Origin: Sporofaciens musculi
GTDB taxonomy: Bacteria; Bacillota; Clostridia; Lachnospirales; Lachnospiraceae
DNA length: 64,000 nucleotides
Assembly (NCBI RefSeq): GCF_009830285.1
Contig: NZ_WUQX01000001.1
Coordinates: forward strand, 4,898,501-4,962,500
Direction of reading: 5' to 3'
Below are positions 12,256 through 20,392 of the stretch, piece by piece; position 1 is the stretch's first letter; every line of letters begins with the position of its first letter. Position numbers and translations under genes: made by a program. The notes beneath the pieces are model-generated. The model worked only from the letters and a program-made list of their open reading frames with translations, made no database searches and was not told where the DNA came from.

Positions 12256-12861
12256 TTATACTTCTTTTATAATACTAAATTCCCCTTCTTCCGGCACTTT
12301 TTCCAACATATGTACTACTTTTTCGGACAATTCCTTCCGGAATTTGATTTCTTGAGTTTTCGGAAGCGAAGGATTTCCAAATACATGAAGGACACTGTTT
12401 CCCCGCATAATTCTATGTGAGCCAATACCTTCTGCAATTTTGGTAAGGTTGGTAACCTGAACGATCGGGATTCCTGCTCTCTCGATCTCTTTTGTCATCA
12501 CTGCACCGCAGCGAGAGCTGGTACCTCATGTGCTTGTCAGGATAACTGCATCTACATTATTGTCTTTAAGGTCCCTTGCACTCCCTTCTCCAAACTTCTT
12601 GCCTACTTCCATAGGCGTCATAACACCTGCCGTTGTATAGTAAGTATCTAGCAGACTTCCAATCTTTCCCTCTTTCTCCAGAGTCCTCATTGCATCTACA
12701 GGGACAAGACGGTTCGGATCATCCAATACAAACGCGTTATTATATCTCTGATGACTTACCTCATAGTCTTCTGCTTTAAGTCCTTCTGTGTCTCCAAATG
12801 TATAAGATTTATAAAACTTTGAATTGGTCGGAACCGGAATATCCTCATGATTCGGCATCAT
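12256..12861 (-). CDS. selenoprotein B-like reductase subunit (GrdB/PrdB family) with in-frame UGA
   Basis: Reading through the TGA at 12526-12528 as selenocysteine gives a continuous 201-residue protein with Sec at residue 112 in the family context ILTST-U-GTSSRCGA, followed by KEIERAGIPIV. Glycine, sarcosine, betaine and D-proline reductase B subunits use this Sec to attack the substrate. The protein is much shorter than GrdB (about 430) and close to PrdB (about 240). The usual Cys three residues after Sec is Ser here. The start ATGATG at 12861 follows GGAGGGG; frames upstream are not conserved. A small hairpin lies directly after the UGA (ACC-AGC-TCTC-GCT-GGT with a bulge), as a bacterial SECIS would. 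No partner subunits, thioredoxin or sel genes are in the window. Confidence 0.78.
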
Positions 12862-12914
12862 AGTACCCCTCCGTTTTACCGTCTGCAATAAAAACCCCTT
12901 CAACAAGACGCTTT

Positions 12915-13264
12915 GCAAATGTCTGTCGATATCTCCATAAAAACCGCAAATTTTATCTGAAATGCTTTCAATATGTGGGACAGAATTCCCTGCGAGACTG
13001 TCTGACAGATTTTTATTATGAGCTAATCCGCATGAACCTAAGCGTCCAGTATTCCGAAGTAGGCATCAAACTATCTGGGGATGAACTGAAAATGATGGCG
13101 CGTATGGAATCTTATTCTTATGTTCTTATGTAAGCGGTATCTTTGAGTGGGTAAAAAGCGGTATGCATAATGATTATATGAACTATATTAACCAACTCTA
13201 CAATATACGAAAAATGGAATTATCCTATTACAAGATGACAAGAGAACCCGATAGTCCCATCTAA
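12915..13264 (+). pseudogene. TetR/AcrR-family regulator, C-terminal remnant with frameshift
   Basis: The plus strand encodes RYLHKNRKFYLKCFQYVGQN followed by FYYELIRMNLSVQYSEVGI up to a stop at 13129-13131, and the next frame continues with GIFEWVKSGMHNDYMNYINQ up to 13264. Together these look like the ligand-binding C-terminal half of a TetR regulator, including the FxWVKSGM helix. The N-terminal HTH is missing and one base is lost near 13128. A hairpin with a T tail (13243-13283) follows the stop. The minus-strand frame overlapping 12846-12935 could be the tail of a lost gene upstream of the selenoprotein gene. Confidence 0.6.
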
Positions 13265-13283
13265 GGTCTGTGGGTTCTTTTTT
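13243..13283 (+). terminator. terminator of the TetR remnant
   Basis: AGAACCC (13243-13249) pairs with GGGTTCT (13272-13278), followed by a T6 run. Confidence 0.55.
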
Positions 13284-13320
13284 CATTACCACTTTGTACC
13301 AGAAGGGTTTTTATATAAAA

Positions 13321-13348
13321 AAAGAGCTTTGCACATGCAAAACTCTTT
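13321..13348 (-). terminator. terminator after tRNA-Ser(TGA)
   Basis: A 13-bp near-perfect stem (13321-13333 with 13336-13348) is followed on the minus strand by a T-rich tail, eight bases past the tRNA. Confidence 0.75.
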
Positions 13349-13355
13349 AAAGAAA

Positions 13356-13441
13356 CGGAGAGGGTGGGATTCGAACCCACGCGCCCTTGCGGACAAACGG
13401 TTTTCAAGACCGCCTCGTTATGACCACTTCGATACCTCTCC
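13356..13441 (-). tRNA. tRNA-Ser (TGA)
   Basis: An 86-nt class II tRNA on the minus strand: the acceptor GGAGAGG pairs with CCTCTCC, the anticodon loop is CTTGAAA, there is a long variable arm, and the T loop is GTTCGAATC. Confidence 0.93.
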
Positions 13442-13481
13442 ATTTATCTAGTCATCCTATTATCTTCTGACGACATGAATT

Positions 13482-13510
13482 ATTCTATCACATTACATTT
13501 CTGTCGTCAA
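13482..13510 (-). promoter_or_regulatory. promoter of tRNA-Ser(TGA)
   Basis: TTGACG (13505-13510), 17 bases, TAGAAT (13482-13487) on the minus strand, about 40 bases before the tRNA. Confidence 0.7.
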
Positions 13511-13600
13511 TACTTATTTTTATTATTTGTTAAAAAATTGGAGAAGCTATACTCCACGTATCACTCCTCCATATATATCATCTATCCCAAAACCAAACGA

Positions 13601-14656
13601 CTACTCAGCCGACTTCTGAACGCAATGCTCCTTCAGCCACTCCTTCACCATATTATTAAGGGCAATCTCCTTCAAATCTTCTTCCTCCGCAGATTCCTTC
13701 AGCGCATCAACATCCTCATATCCATAATCCGAAGCCATAGCCTTAAGCTGCTCCTCATACTCCTTCTCTCCCAGCTTAATCTTCTCTTTATCCGCGATTG
13801 CTTCCGTCACCATCGTCTGTTTAATGCTGGCCTTGGCAGCGTCATCCACCTGTTTCTCGAAAACATCCACCGTATAGCCCATCTGCTCCTGGATAAATGT
13901 CTCATAATCCTGCTCATAGTATTCCGCCGTCGTCTTATACTGGTCAATCAGTGAATCCGTAATCTTCTTCACTTCCTCCTCCGGATACTTCTTCACTTCT
14001 GTATTATCAAGAACCTTCTGCCAAACAGCCTGGCTGATGCTGCTCTCGTAATTCTTCTCATTGTCCTTCTTTAACTGCTCCTTGGCTTCTTTTCTATACT
14101 CGTCTACATTCTTAGATTTCTTGGATACATCTTTCACAAAATCATCGTTCAATTCCGGAACTACTTCTTTAGAAATGTTCTTCACCGTAATTGTGAATAC
14201 CACCTCCTTATCTGCATACTCCGGATTCGTATAGTCTGCCGGAAATACTCCCTGCCAGTCATAGGTATCCCCGATACTATGTCCAATTACGCTTTCCTCA
14301 AATCCCTCTATAAACTGACCGGAGCCGATTACCAGCGGATAGTCTGTCGCGGAGCCTCCATCAAACTCTACACCGTCAATCTTTCCTGTAAAATCAATCG
14401 TTGCTGTATCTCCAGACTCTACGGGACGGTCTGTGATTTCTTCCTTCGTAGCCTTCATCTGGAGATTGGACTGGATATAATTCTCCACATCCTCATCCGT
14501 GACCTCTCCAGGCTTCGCAACCTCATCTATCTCAACTCCCTTATAAACAGAGATATTCAATTCATCCGTCTCCAGACCCTTGCTGCCAGAACAGCCTGCC
14601 AGCGCCATAGAAGCTACCACTACTCCTGTCAATAACATTGCTATTTTCTTCTTCAT
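13601..14656 (-). CDS. trigger-factor-like FKBP peptidyl-prolyl isomerase lipoprotein
   Basis: The protein has a lipoprotein signal peptide (MKKKIAMLL, lipobox ALAGC), an FKBP-type PPIase domain at about residues 85-165 (GDTATIDFTGKIDG, IGSGQFIEGFEESV) and a long helical trigger-factor-like C-terminal region rich in Lys and Glu. The ribosome-binding trigger factor N-domain is replaced by the secretion signal, so it should act outside the membrane as a folding factor, like PrsA in role. I start at 14656 rather than 14668, because the upstream ATG lies inside the GAGGTGG ribosome binding site. A promoter is at 14719-14746. It is a monocistronic-looking gene. Confidence 0.85.
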   Translation of the reverse strand: MKKKIAMLLTGVVVASMALAGCSGSKGLETDELNISVYKGVEIDEVAKPGEVTDEDVENYIQSNLQMKATKEEITDRPVESGDTATIDFTGKIDGVEFDGGSATDYPLVIGSGQFIEGFEESVIGHSIGDTYDWQGVFPADYTNPEYADKEVVFTITVKNISKEVVPELNDDFVKDVSKKSKNVDEYRKEAKEQLKKDNEKNYESSISQAVWQKVLDNTEVKKYPEEEVKKITDSLIDQYKTTAEYYEQDYETFIQEQMGYTVDVFEKQVDDAAKASIKQTMVTEAIADKEKIKLGEKEYEEQLKAMASDYGYEDVDALKESAEEEDLKEIALNNMVKEWLKEHCVQKSAE

Positions 14657-14718
14657 ATTCCACCTCATTATAAACTTTTATTTCGCACTAAATATATGCC
14701 GAAATCGTGCACCATTAT

Positions 14719-14746
14719 GTTATAACACATTTAACACGACTTTCAA
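14719..14746 (-). promoter_or_regulatory. promoter of the PPIase lipoprotein gene
   Basis: TTGAAA (14741-14746), 16 bases, TATAAC (14719-14724) on the minus strand, about 60 bases before the start codon. Confidence 0.55.
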
Positions 14747-14816
14747 AGTATTTTCACATTTATTTCACCATTTCTTTATAAAAATATGCTCATTACTGCC
14801 TTTAAAAGACCTTTTT

Positions 14817-16292
14817 CTACAAAACGGGAGATAACAGTCTGCAGAACTGCTCCTTAATACGAATAACAAAATCTCTCTGCTCATATTTCTTGCGGGTAAC
14901 CAGCGTACTCTTCGCAATATCATTCTCAAACGCTTCCATAAGTCTCTCTGTGGTCCGCGCACTATAGATGACTGCATTTACTTCAAAATTCAGGCTGAAG
15001 CTGCGGATATCCATATTGGCCGTCCCCATACAAGTAACCAATCCGTCCACACACATACATTTTGCATGAAGAAATCCATTGTCATAAGTATAGCACCTTG
15101 CTCCTGCCTCAATCATTTCCCCCAGATAAGAATAGGTGGCCCAGTAGACGAAGGGATGATCCGGCTTACAGGGAATCATGATGCGTACATCAATCCCTGA
15201 TTTGGCCGCAATCTCAAGCGCATCCCTAATATCGTCGTCGGGAATAAAGTACGGAGTCTGGATATAAATATTCTTTCTTGCCATATGGATTAGCCGCAGA
15301 TAGTTATTGCGAATCTCCTGACTGTGAGAATCTGGACCGCTGGAAATAATCTGCACCGGATCCCTGCCATTACGTACATAGGTAGGAATCTCAAAAAGCC
15401 GATCCTCCAGAAACAAATTCTCCCTAGCGGCATAGTTCCAGTCCAGGACAAAACGTACCGCAAGAGAAGTCACCGCCGAGCCCTCGATGCAGACGTGGGT
15501 ATCCCGCCAGTAGCCAAACTTCCTGTCCTTTCCAATGTACTCACGTCCCACATTAAAGCCCCCAACGAAGCCGATTCTTCCATCTATGACCACAATCTTT
15601 CTGTGGTTGCGGTAATTCACACGAAGCTGCAGCTTTCCGAGCAGCGCTGGAAAGAATTCTGCCACCTTGATTCCTGCCTTTTCAAGACGCGCCCAATCAG
15701 AGTGACGCATTCCGCGACATCCCATACTATCGAACAGGACACGAATCTCCACACCTTGACGCGCCTTGCGCACAAGAACCTCCTCGATTTCTTTCCACAA
15801 CTCATCGTTCTTTATGATGTAATACTGCACATGAATATAATTCCTTGCCCGATCCATTTCCGAAAGCAATGCCTGAAACTTCTCTCTCCCATCTGTAAAG
15901 ATACGGATATCGTTGTTATCCGTCAGCACCGCCTCCGCCTCATTCAGATTATACAGGATCAGGCGTTTAAACCGGTCAAGCTCTGGGTCCCGAAGCCTTA
16001 GCTTCTTTCGGTAAATCGATTCCTCCTGCCTTCGCACAGCATACTTAATCTCCCCTTCTATCTCTTTCATCTTAAACATTCGTTCCCTACGGAAATTCTG
16101 CCCAAGAATAAGATAGAGGATGAAGCCCAACACAGGAATAAAGTACAAAAGCAAAAGCCATGCCCAAACCGTGGTGGGATTCCTGCGCTGAAAAAAAATG
16201 ATTAGTAATGAAAATACTATATTAATTAAAAAGAGATGGTCCATCATCCATCTGTATACGTTAATGACCCCATCTCCCACTAATTCAAGCAT
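14817..16292 (-). CDS. cls: cardiolipin synthase
   Basis: This 491-residue protein has two N-terminal membrane helices (about residues 20-35 and 41-64), a cytoplasmic linker and two phospholipase D (HKD) motifs. They are His230-Arg-Lys232 with Asp237 (HRKIVVIDG) and His409-Ala-Lys411 with Asp416 (HAKCMCVDG). The length and architecture match bacterial ClsA-type enzymes that join two phosphatidylglycerol molecules to cardiolipin at the membrane. It starts 11 bases after the upstream 336-residue gene and is probably co-transcribed with it. Confidence 0.92.
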   Translation of the reverse strand: MLELVGDGVINVYRWMMDHLFLINIVFSLLIIFFQRRNPTTVWAWLLLLYFIPVLGFILYLILGQNFRRERMFKMKEIEGEIKYAVRRQEESIYRKKLRLRDPELDRFKRLILYNLNEAEAVLTDNNDIRIFTDGREKFQALLSEMDRARNYIHVQYYIIKNDELWKEIEEVLVRKARQGVEIRVLFDSMGCRGMRHSDWARLEKAGIKVAEFFPALLGKLQLRVNYRNHRKIVVIDGRIGFVGGFNVGREYIGKDRKFGYWRDTHVCIEGSAVTSLAVRFVLDWNYAARENLFLEDRLFEIPTYVRNGRDPVQIISSGPDSHSQEIRNNYLRLIHMARKNIYIQTPYFIPDDDIRDALEIAAKSGIDVRIMIPCKPDHPFVYWATYSYLGEMIEAGARCYTYDNGFLHAKCMCVDGLVTCMGTANMDIRSFSLNFEVNAVIYSARTTERLMEAFENDIAKSTLVTRKKYEQRDFVIRIKEQFCRLLSPVL

Positions 16293-16303
16293 CCACTACC
16301 TCC

Positions 16304-17314
16304 CTATGCTCTGATATTTCCTAAAATCGACTGTACATTCATAGCCATCTGGCTCATCTTCCTGTAATTAGCAAACTGAGCCTGCTGTTTTCCTCTGGCA
16401 ACAGTTGCCGCTCCATGGCTTTGTGCCTCTGTGGCAATCCTCTGGCCAATATCCTCAGGCTTATCCTCCTTCTTGGCAAACATCTTCTCTAACTCTGAAA
16501 TCAGTTGATCAAGCTCAATCAGAAGGTCTTTTACAACACTGGACATCTTCCAGAAATCTTCTTCTGCCTGCACTTCTCCGGCCCTTCTCAACTCACCTTC
16601 TTCTCCGGCAGCGCTTTCTTCTGTTATATTCTCTACCTTTCCTGCCGCCAAAGCCTCCTCTTTGGCAAGCTCCTTCGCCACATCCTCCACAAGCTGGTCG
16701 AATGTTTCCCGAAGTCGTCCAAGCTCCTCCTCCTTCGTCAGCTTACGGTAGCGCACTTCATTGCCGCCGATTACAAACTCCACACCGCTAAAATCGTCTC
16801 CAGTGCTGTCATCCAGCGTCCAGATCTCCCTGGTACCGTTATCATATCCATCTGCAATGTTCTTATACATGGAGCCATATGCATCCGCCAAACTCTCTGC
16901 ATAGCTTCTTACAGTCTTATCCCCCTTGCCGGCAAGAGCCTCCTGATAACGCTTCTCCATCTCTTTGTAGAGCTTGCTGCTTACACCGTTGGTTCCGTTG
17001 AAATCAAGCCGCTGCAAAATATACTCCCTGCACACCCCATCCATCAGGGATAACCCGTCGTCCGTAATCTTCACAAAATCTTCATCGGAAGTCAAATACT
17101 CCACATCGTTCCCAATCTTGGCCAGCTTATCCCTGACATACCCCATGCCCTCCTGTGAAATACTGACCCGATCCGGCGTTGCCGCCCTCTGTTCTTCCAA
17201 AAATTGATCTGCGAACTCTACAATCTTCGTACCATTCTTAAATGTCTGAACCTGAGAATTATTCTTAATATTTAACTTATCCAAAATAAATGTATAATCG
17301 CCATAAATCTTCAT
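16304..17314 (-). CDS. conserved hypothetical cytoplasmic protein
   Basis: A 336-residue acidic protein with no signal peptide or membrane helix. The N-terminus (MKIYGDYTFILDKLNIKNN) is followed by a helical middle part, a Glu/Ala-rich region around residues 205-255 that is probably coiled coil, and a Gln/Met-rich C-terminus ending in NVQSILGNIRA. I do not recognise a domain. It precedes cls with an 11-base gap. Confidence 0.65.
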   Translation of the reverse strand: MKIYGDYTFILDKLNIKNNSQVQTFKNGTKIVEFADQFLEEQRAATPDRVSISQEGMGYVRDKLAKIGNDVEYLTSDEDFVKITDDGLSLMDGVCREYILQRLDFNGTNGVSSKLYKEMEKRYQEALAGKGDKTVRSYAESLADAYGSMYKNIADGYDNGTREIWTLDDSTGDDFSGVEFVIGGNEVRYRKLTKEEELGRLRETFDQLVEDVAKELAKEEALAAGKVENITEESAAGEEGELRRAGEVQAEEDFWKMSSVVKDLLIELDQLISELEKMFAKKEDKPEDIGQRIATEAQSHGAATVARGKQQAQFANYRKMSQMAMNVQSILGNIRA

Positions 17315-17445
17315 AATCGCCTCTCCGTTTTCTCCCTACCTACAGGCTGCTGCTTTCCGCTGAAACTCCAAAGGAAATATTTCCCTTATCTTATATTATC
17401 GGCTGTGCTTTTCTGAAAGATAAGAGCAAATCCCATTCAAATCTC

Positions 17446-17474
17446 TTGCACATGCTGTCAAACAATGGTACAAT
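17446..17474 (+). promoter_or_regulatory. promoter of the 152-residue membrane protein gene
   Basis: TTGCAC (17446-17451), 17 bases, TACAAT (17469-17474), about 36 bases upstream of the start codon. Confidence 0.65.
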
Positions 17475-17510
17475 GTGTGTCATGGAATATAGAATTTAGG
17501 AGGTTTACCC

Positions 17511-17969
17511 GTGAGTACATTTACCATTGTTATGCTTGTCATTCTGGTTATTTTAATCGCTGCGTGTATTGCATTATATTTTCTTGGAAAGAGAGCAGAG
17601 AAAAAGCAGGCAGAACAACAGGCCCAGTTAGAAGCCGTTGCACAGAATATGTCCATGCTGATCATTGACAAAGGGAAGCTGCGTCTTAAGGATGCGGGTC
17701 TCCCCGCCATCGTTGTGGAGAATACGCCGAAGTATCTCCGCCGTTCTAAAGTTCCGGTTGTAAAGGCAAAGGTTGGCCCAAGGATTATGACCCTGATGTG
17801 CGACGCAGATATCTATCCGCTGATTCCTGTGAAGAAAGAGGTCAAGGCTACTGTCAGCGGCATCTACATCACCGCAGTCAGAGGGCTTAGAGGCCCCCTC
17901 GAAACACCTCAGAAGAAGAAGGGCTTCTTAGCAAGAATGAAGGACAAGGCTAAACAAGCACAAAAGTAA
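17511..17969 (+). CDS. single-pass membrane protein, unknown function
   Basis: The 152-residue protein has one N-terminal helix (FTIVMLVILVILIAACIALY), then a short basic/Gln-rich coiled segment and a compact domain (residues ~45-130) containing DKGKLRLKDAG and a VKAKVGPRIMTLMCD strand region, and ends with a Lys-rich tail. The AGGAGG site lies nine bases before the start, which reads GTG. The soluble part would face the cytoplasm if the short N-terminus is outside. It is transcribed alone and ends at a bidirectional terminator. Confidence 0.65.
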   Translation: MSTFTIVMLVILVILIAACIALYFLGKRAEKKQAEQQAQLEAVAQNMSMLIIDKGKLRLKDAGLPAIVVENTPKYLRRSKVPVVKAKVGPRIMTLMCDADIYPLIPVKKEVKATVSGIYITAVRGLRGPLETPQKKKGFLARMKDKAKQAQK

Positions 17970-17973
17970 TATT

Positions 17974-18007
17974 AAAAGCATTGGCTTATTCATGAGCCAA
18001 TGCTTTT
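17974..18007. terminator. bidirectional terminator between convergent genes
   Basis: A perfect 13-bp stem (17974-17986 with 17995-18007, AAAAGCATTGGCT) with A/T runs on both sides. The stop codon of the DUF1934 gene on the minus strand is inside it. Confidence 0.8.
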
Positions 18008-18432
18008 ATATTCATCACAATATTGCAGTCTGCAATCGTCTCACTGTTCACATCCAGAGCATAGTTCACATGGACGTCAATCTTCTCATCCGTCACATCC
18101 ACCTGCATATCCTTCGTGTGCGTTCCCACCAGCAGATCGCCGTAAGGCGTCTCATACTGGGTAATATTCATCTTATCCCTCTCAAAAACCATATGAGTGT
18201 TGGACAGCCCACTCTTCATAATCTCCAGCTTGTCATCAGCAATACGCACCTTATTCCTGATTGTTCCCGCCATCCCTTCCACGACTTCATCATAGATGAC
18301 ATAATGCTTATTATTCTTATAATAATAGCTTGCCGGAGTAATTACTTCGATTGGCTCGTTCTCGTCATCTCCCGCTGCTTCGGCCGTCTCGTAATGCAGA
18401 CCGGAAATTTTTAATAATACATCCTTTGTCAT
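17986..18432 (-). CDS. DUF1934 (YwiB-type) beta-barrel protein
   Basis: A 148-residue protein matching the DUF1934 family of small calycin-like beta barrels. It begins with VLLKISGLHYE, then has a series of strand-forming segments (ASYYYKNNKHYVIYDEV, NKVRIADDKLEIMKSG) and ends with NIVMNIKAL. The family role is unknown. It follows murI by 8 bases on the same strand, so the two form an operon. Confidence 0.8.
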   Translation of the reverse strand: MTKDVLLKISGLHYETAEAAGDDENEPIEVITPASYYYKNNKHYVIYDEVVEGMAGTIRNKVRIADDKLEIMKSGLSNTHMVFERDKMNITQYETPYGDLLVGTHTKDMQVDVTDEKIDVHVNYALDVNSETIADCNIVMNIKALAHE

Positions 18433-18440
18433 AATCTCAC

Positions 18441-19262
18441 CTAATATTCTTCTATATTGACCAGCTTCGTTGCCGCCACATCATAAGACAAGATTGTATT
18501 GGCAAAATGTGTAAATTTTTCTGCCGCATCACTGACATAAAACTCGTAGGATGCCGCCTTCCCTGACGTATTCTCCTTCCCACTTTCACGCAGAATCTTC
18601 TTTACGTCCATGGCAGTCTCATACGCCGGATTCACAATATGTACCTTATCGCCAAAAAATGTCATAATCTTTGATCTCAGCAGCGGATAATGGGTACATC
18701 CCAAGATCATGGTGTCAATCCTTGTCTGCCTCATATCCGACAGATAGATCTCAATTACTTCCTCTGTAATCCTGTGCTTTGCGAAGCCCTCCTCCACCAA
18801 AGGAACGAACAGAGGGCAGGGCTTTCCAATCACAACCGCATCGGGCTTCATCTCCTTGATTACCTTGGTATAAGTCTCGCTTCGTATGGTGGCCTCTGTT
18901 CCGGCAACGCCAATGATTCCGTTCTTAGTCGCCTGAACCGCCGACCGCGCCCCAGGCACGATTACGCCGATTACCGGAATATCCGTCTCCTCCTTCACCG
19001 TCTCAAGGGCCAACGCACTGGCTGTATTGCAGGCAATCACAATCGCCTTTACTTCTTTTGTCTCAAGAAAACGAATAATCTGCCTGGAAAAACGTATAAT
19101 ATTGTCTCTGGACTTGCTTCCATAGGGCACCCTTGCCGTATCTCCGAAATAGACAATATTCTCCTGGGGAAGCTGACGCATAATCTCTCTCGCCACCGTC
19201 AGCCCTCCCACACCGGAATCAAAGACTCCAATTGGCGCTGTACTGCTTGTATTAGTCTTCAC
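18441..19262 (-). CDS. murI: glutamate racemase
   Basis: This 273-residue enzyme converts L- to D-glutamate for peptidoglycan synthesis. The signature IGVFDSGVGGLTV is at the N-terminus, and the two catalytic cysteines lie in VIACNTAS (Cys78) and LGCTHYPLL (Cys189). Substrate-pocket motifs FGDTARVPYGSKS are also present. The start is GTG after GAAGGAG, with a promoter at 19301-19329 and a following DUF1934 gene. Confidence 0.96.
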   Translation of the reverse strand: MKTNTSSTAPIGVFDSGVGGLTVAREIMRQLPQENIVYFGDTARVPYGSKSRDNIIRFSRQIIRFLETKEVKAIVIACNTASALALETVKEETDIPVIGVIVPGARSAVQATKNGIIGVAGTEATIRSETYTKVIKEMKPDAVVIGKPCPLFVPLVEEGFAKHRITEEVIEIYLSDMRQTRIDTMILGCTHYPLLRSKIMTFFGDKVHIVNPAYETAMDVKKILRESGKENTSGKAASYEFYVSDAAEKFTHFANTILSYDVAATKLVNIEEY

Positions 19263-19300
19263 ACTCTGAATCTCCTTCTATTAACACATTCGTACTATTC

Positions 19301-19329
19301 ATTGTACCGCCTGTATCATAGAATTTCAA
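19301..19329 (-). promoter_or_regulatory. promoter of murI
   Basis: TTGAAA (19324-19329), 17 bases, TACAAT (19301-19306) on the minus strand, just after the cytidylate-kinase-like gene. Confidence 0.6.
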
Positions 19330-19342
19330 GGAAAACAAGATA

Positions 19343-20377
19343 TTATTTCTCCTGGCTAATCATCCGCATTATCAAATCAACCGAACCTTGTATTCCGTAG
19401 CTTGCACTATTGATACAAAGATCATAATTCCTTGCCTTTCCCCAGTTACGTCCAGTGTAATACTTATAATACTTGATGTGGGCTTTGTCAAGACGTGTCA
19501 AGAGATGTCGCGCCTTCTTCTCATTCTCCACTTTCCGTACTTCCATAACCCTATGAATTCTCTGTTCTAACGGTGCTGTGATAAAGATGCTGATGTGGGG
19601 GATTCGATTGTTGGTCAGGATTGCATCAGCACACCTGCCCATCACCACAAAATCCTCTCTTTTCGCCATATCGCACAAAAGGTCGCTCTGGTTAAAGAAT
19701 ACTGCATCTTTTTTGGGCAGCCCATGATACCGGTTAAACTCCCTAAATTTTTCCTTCAGCGTTGATTTCGGCGCAGGTGCAAACGCAGGTATTTCGTTGA
19801 GATACTGCCGCTCATCCTTTCCATTCTTTTTATATGGATAACCGCCTCTATCGTGCACCGTACTCTTTTCTGCCTCCAGACGCTTTAACACTTCGTCAAA
19901 TATCTCTACATCATAGTAATTAATCTTCAAGGTATCTGCCAGCGTAAATCCAATCTCGCTGCCGCCGCAGCCGTAGGTCCGTCCAATACAGATGATCAGA
20001 TGATCACTGTCAGAAAAACGCGAGCTCAGATTCAATGCGTTTAACTGTGCCATCTTCTGATCCAGAATATCACCCTTGATAAAACTGGTAGGAAGCTCTG
20101 TCACCTCTTTCAGAATTGCATCGTATTTCCTCATTATTCTGCGGCGACTTTCATCATCAGGAATCGTTCGTGCCATATTACTAATCAGCGCCAGCTCATT
20201 TCTCAGGATATGCGCCTCGTTTCTCTCATGCATCATCCGGACAGTTTCCTCAATACAGTCCGCCTTTTTCCCGTTGAATACACGCCCCAGGGAGGAACCC
20301 AATTCCCGATATACTTCTTCATCCAGATCATAGATACGTCCGGCAAGCCCTCTTAAATCCTTTTCTTCATTTGCCAT
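19343..20377 (-). CDS. cytidylate-kinase-like family protein
   Basis: A 344-residue protein whose C-terminal two thirds match the cytidylate kinase-like family: a P-loop-type IGRTYGCGGSEIG at about residue 133, VVMGRCADAIL, and an IFITAPLEQRIHRV lid region. The N-terminal ~125 residues are a helical extension with no recognised domain. It is not a standard Cmk, which has about 220 residues, so NMP-kinase activity is uncertain. It starts 15 bases downstream of the antiporter gene on the same strand. Confidence 0.8.
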   Translation of the reverse strand: MANEEKDLRGLAGRIYDLDEEVYRELGSSLGRVFNGKKADCIEETVRMMHERNEAHILRNELALISNMARTIPDDESRRRIMRKYDAILKEVTELPTSFIKGDILDQKMAQLNALNLSSRFSDSDHLIICIGRTYGCGGSEIGFTLADTLKINYYDVEIFDEVLKRLEAEKSTVHDRGGYPYKKNGKDERQYLNEIPAFAPAPKSTLKEKFREFNRYHGLPKKDAVFFNQSDLLCDMAKREDFVVMGRCADAILTNNRIPHISIFITAPLEQRIHRVMEVRKVENEKKARHLLTRLDKAHIKYYKYYTGRNWGKARNYDLCINSASYGIQGSVDLIMRMISQEK

Positions 20378-20392
20378 ACAAACGTCCCCTCC

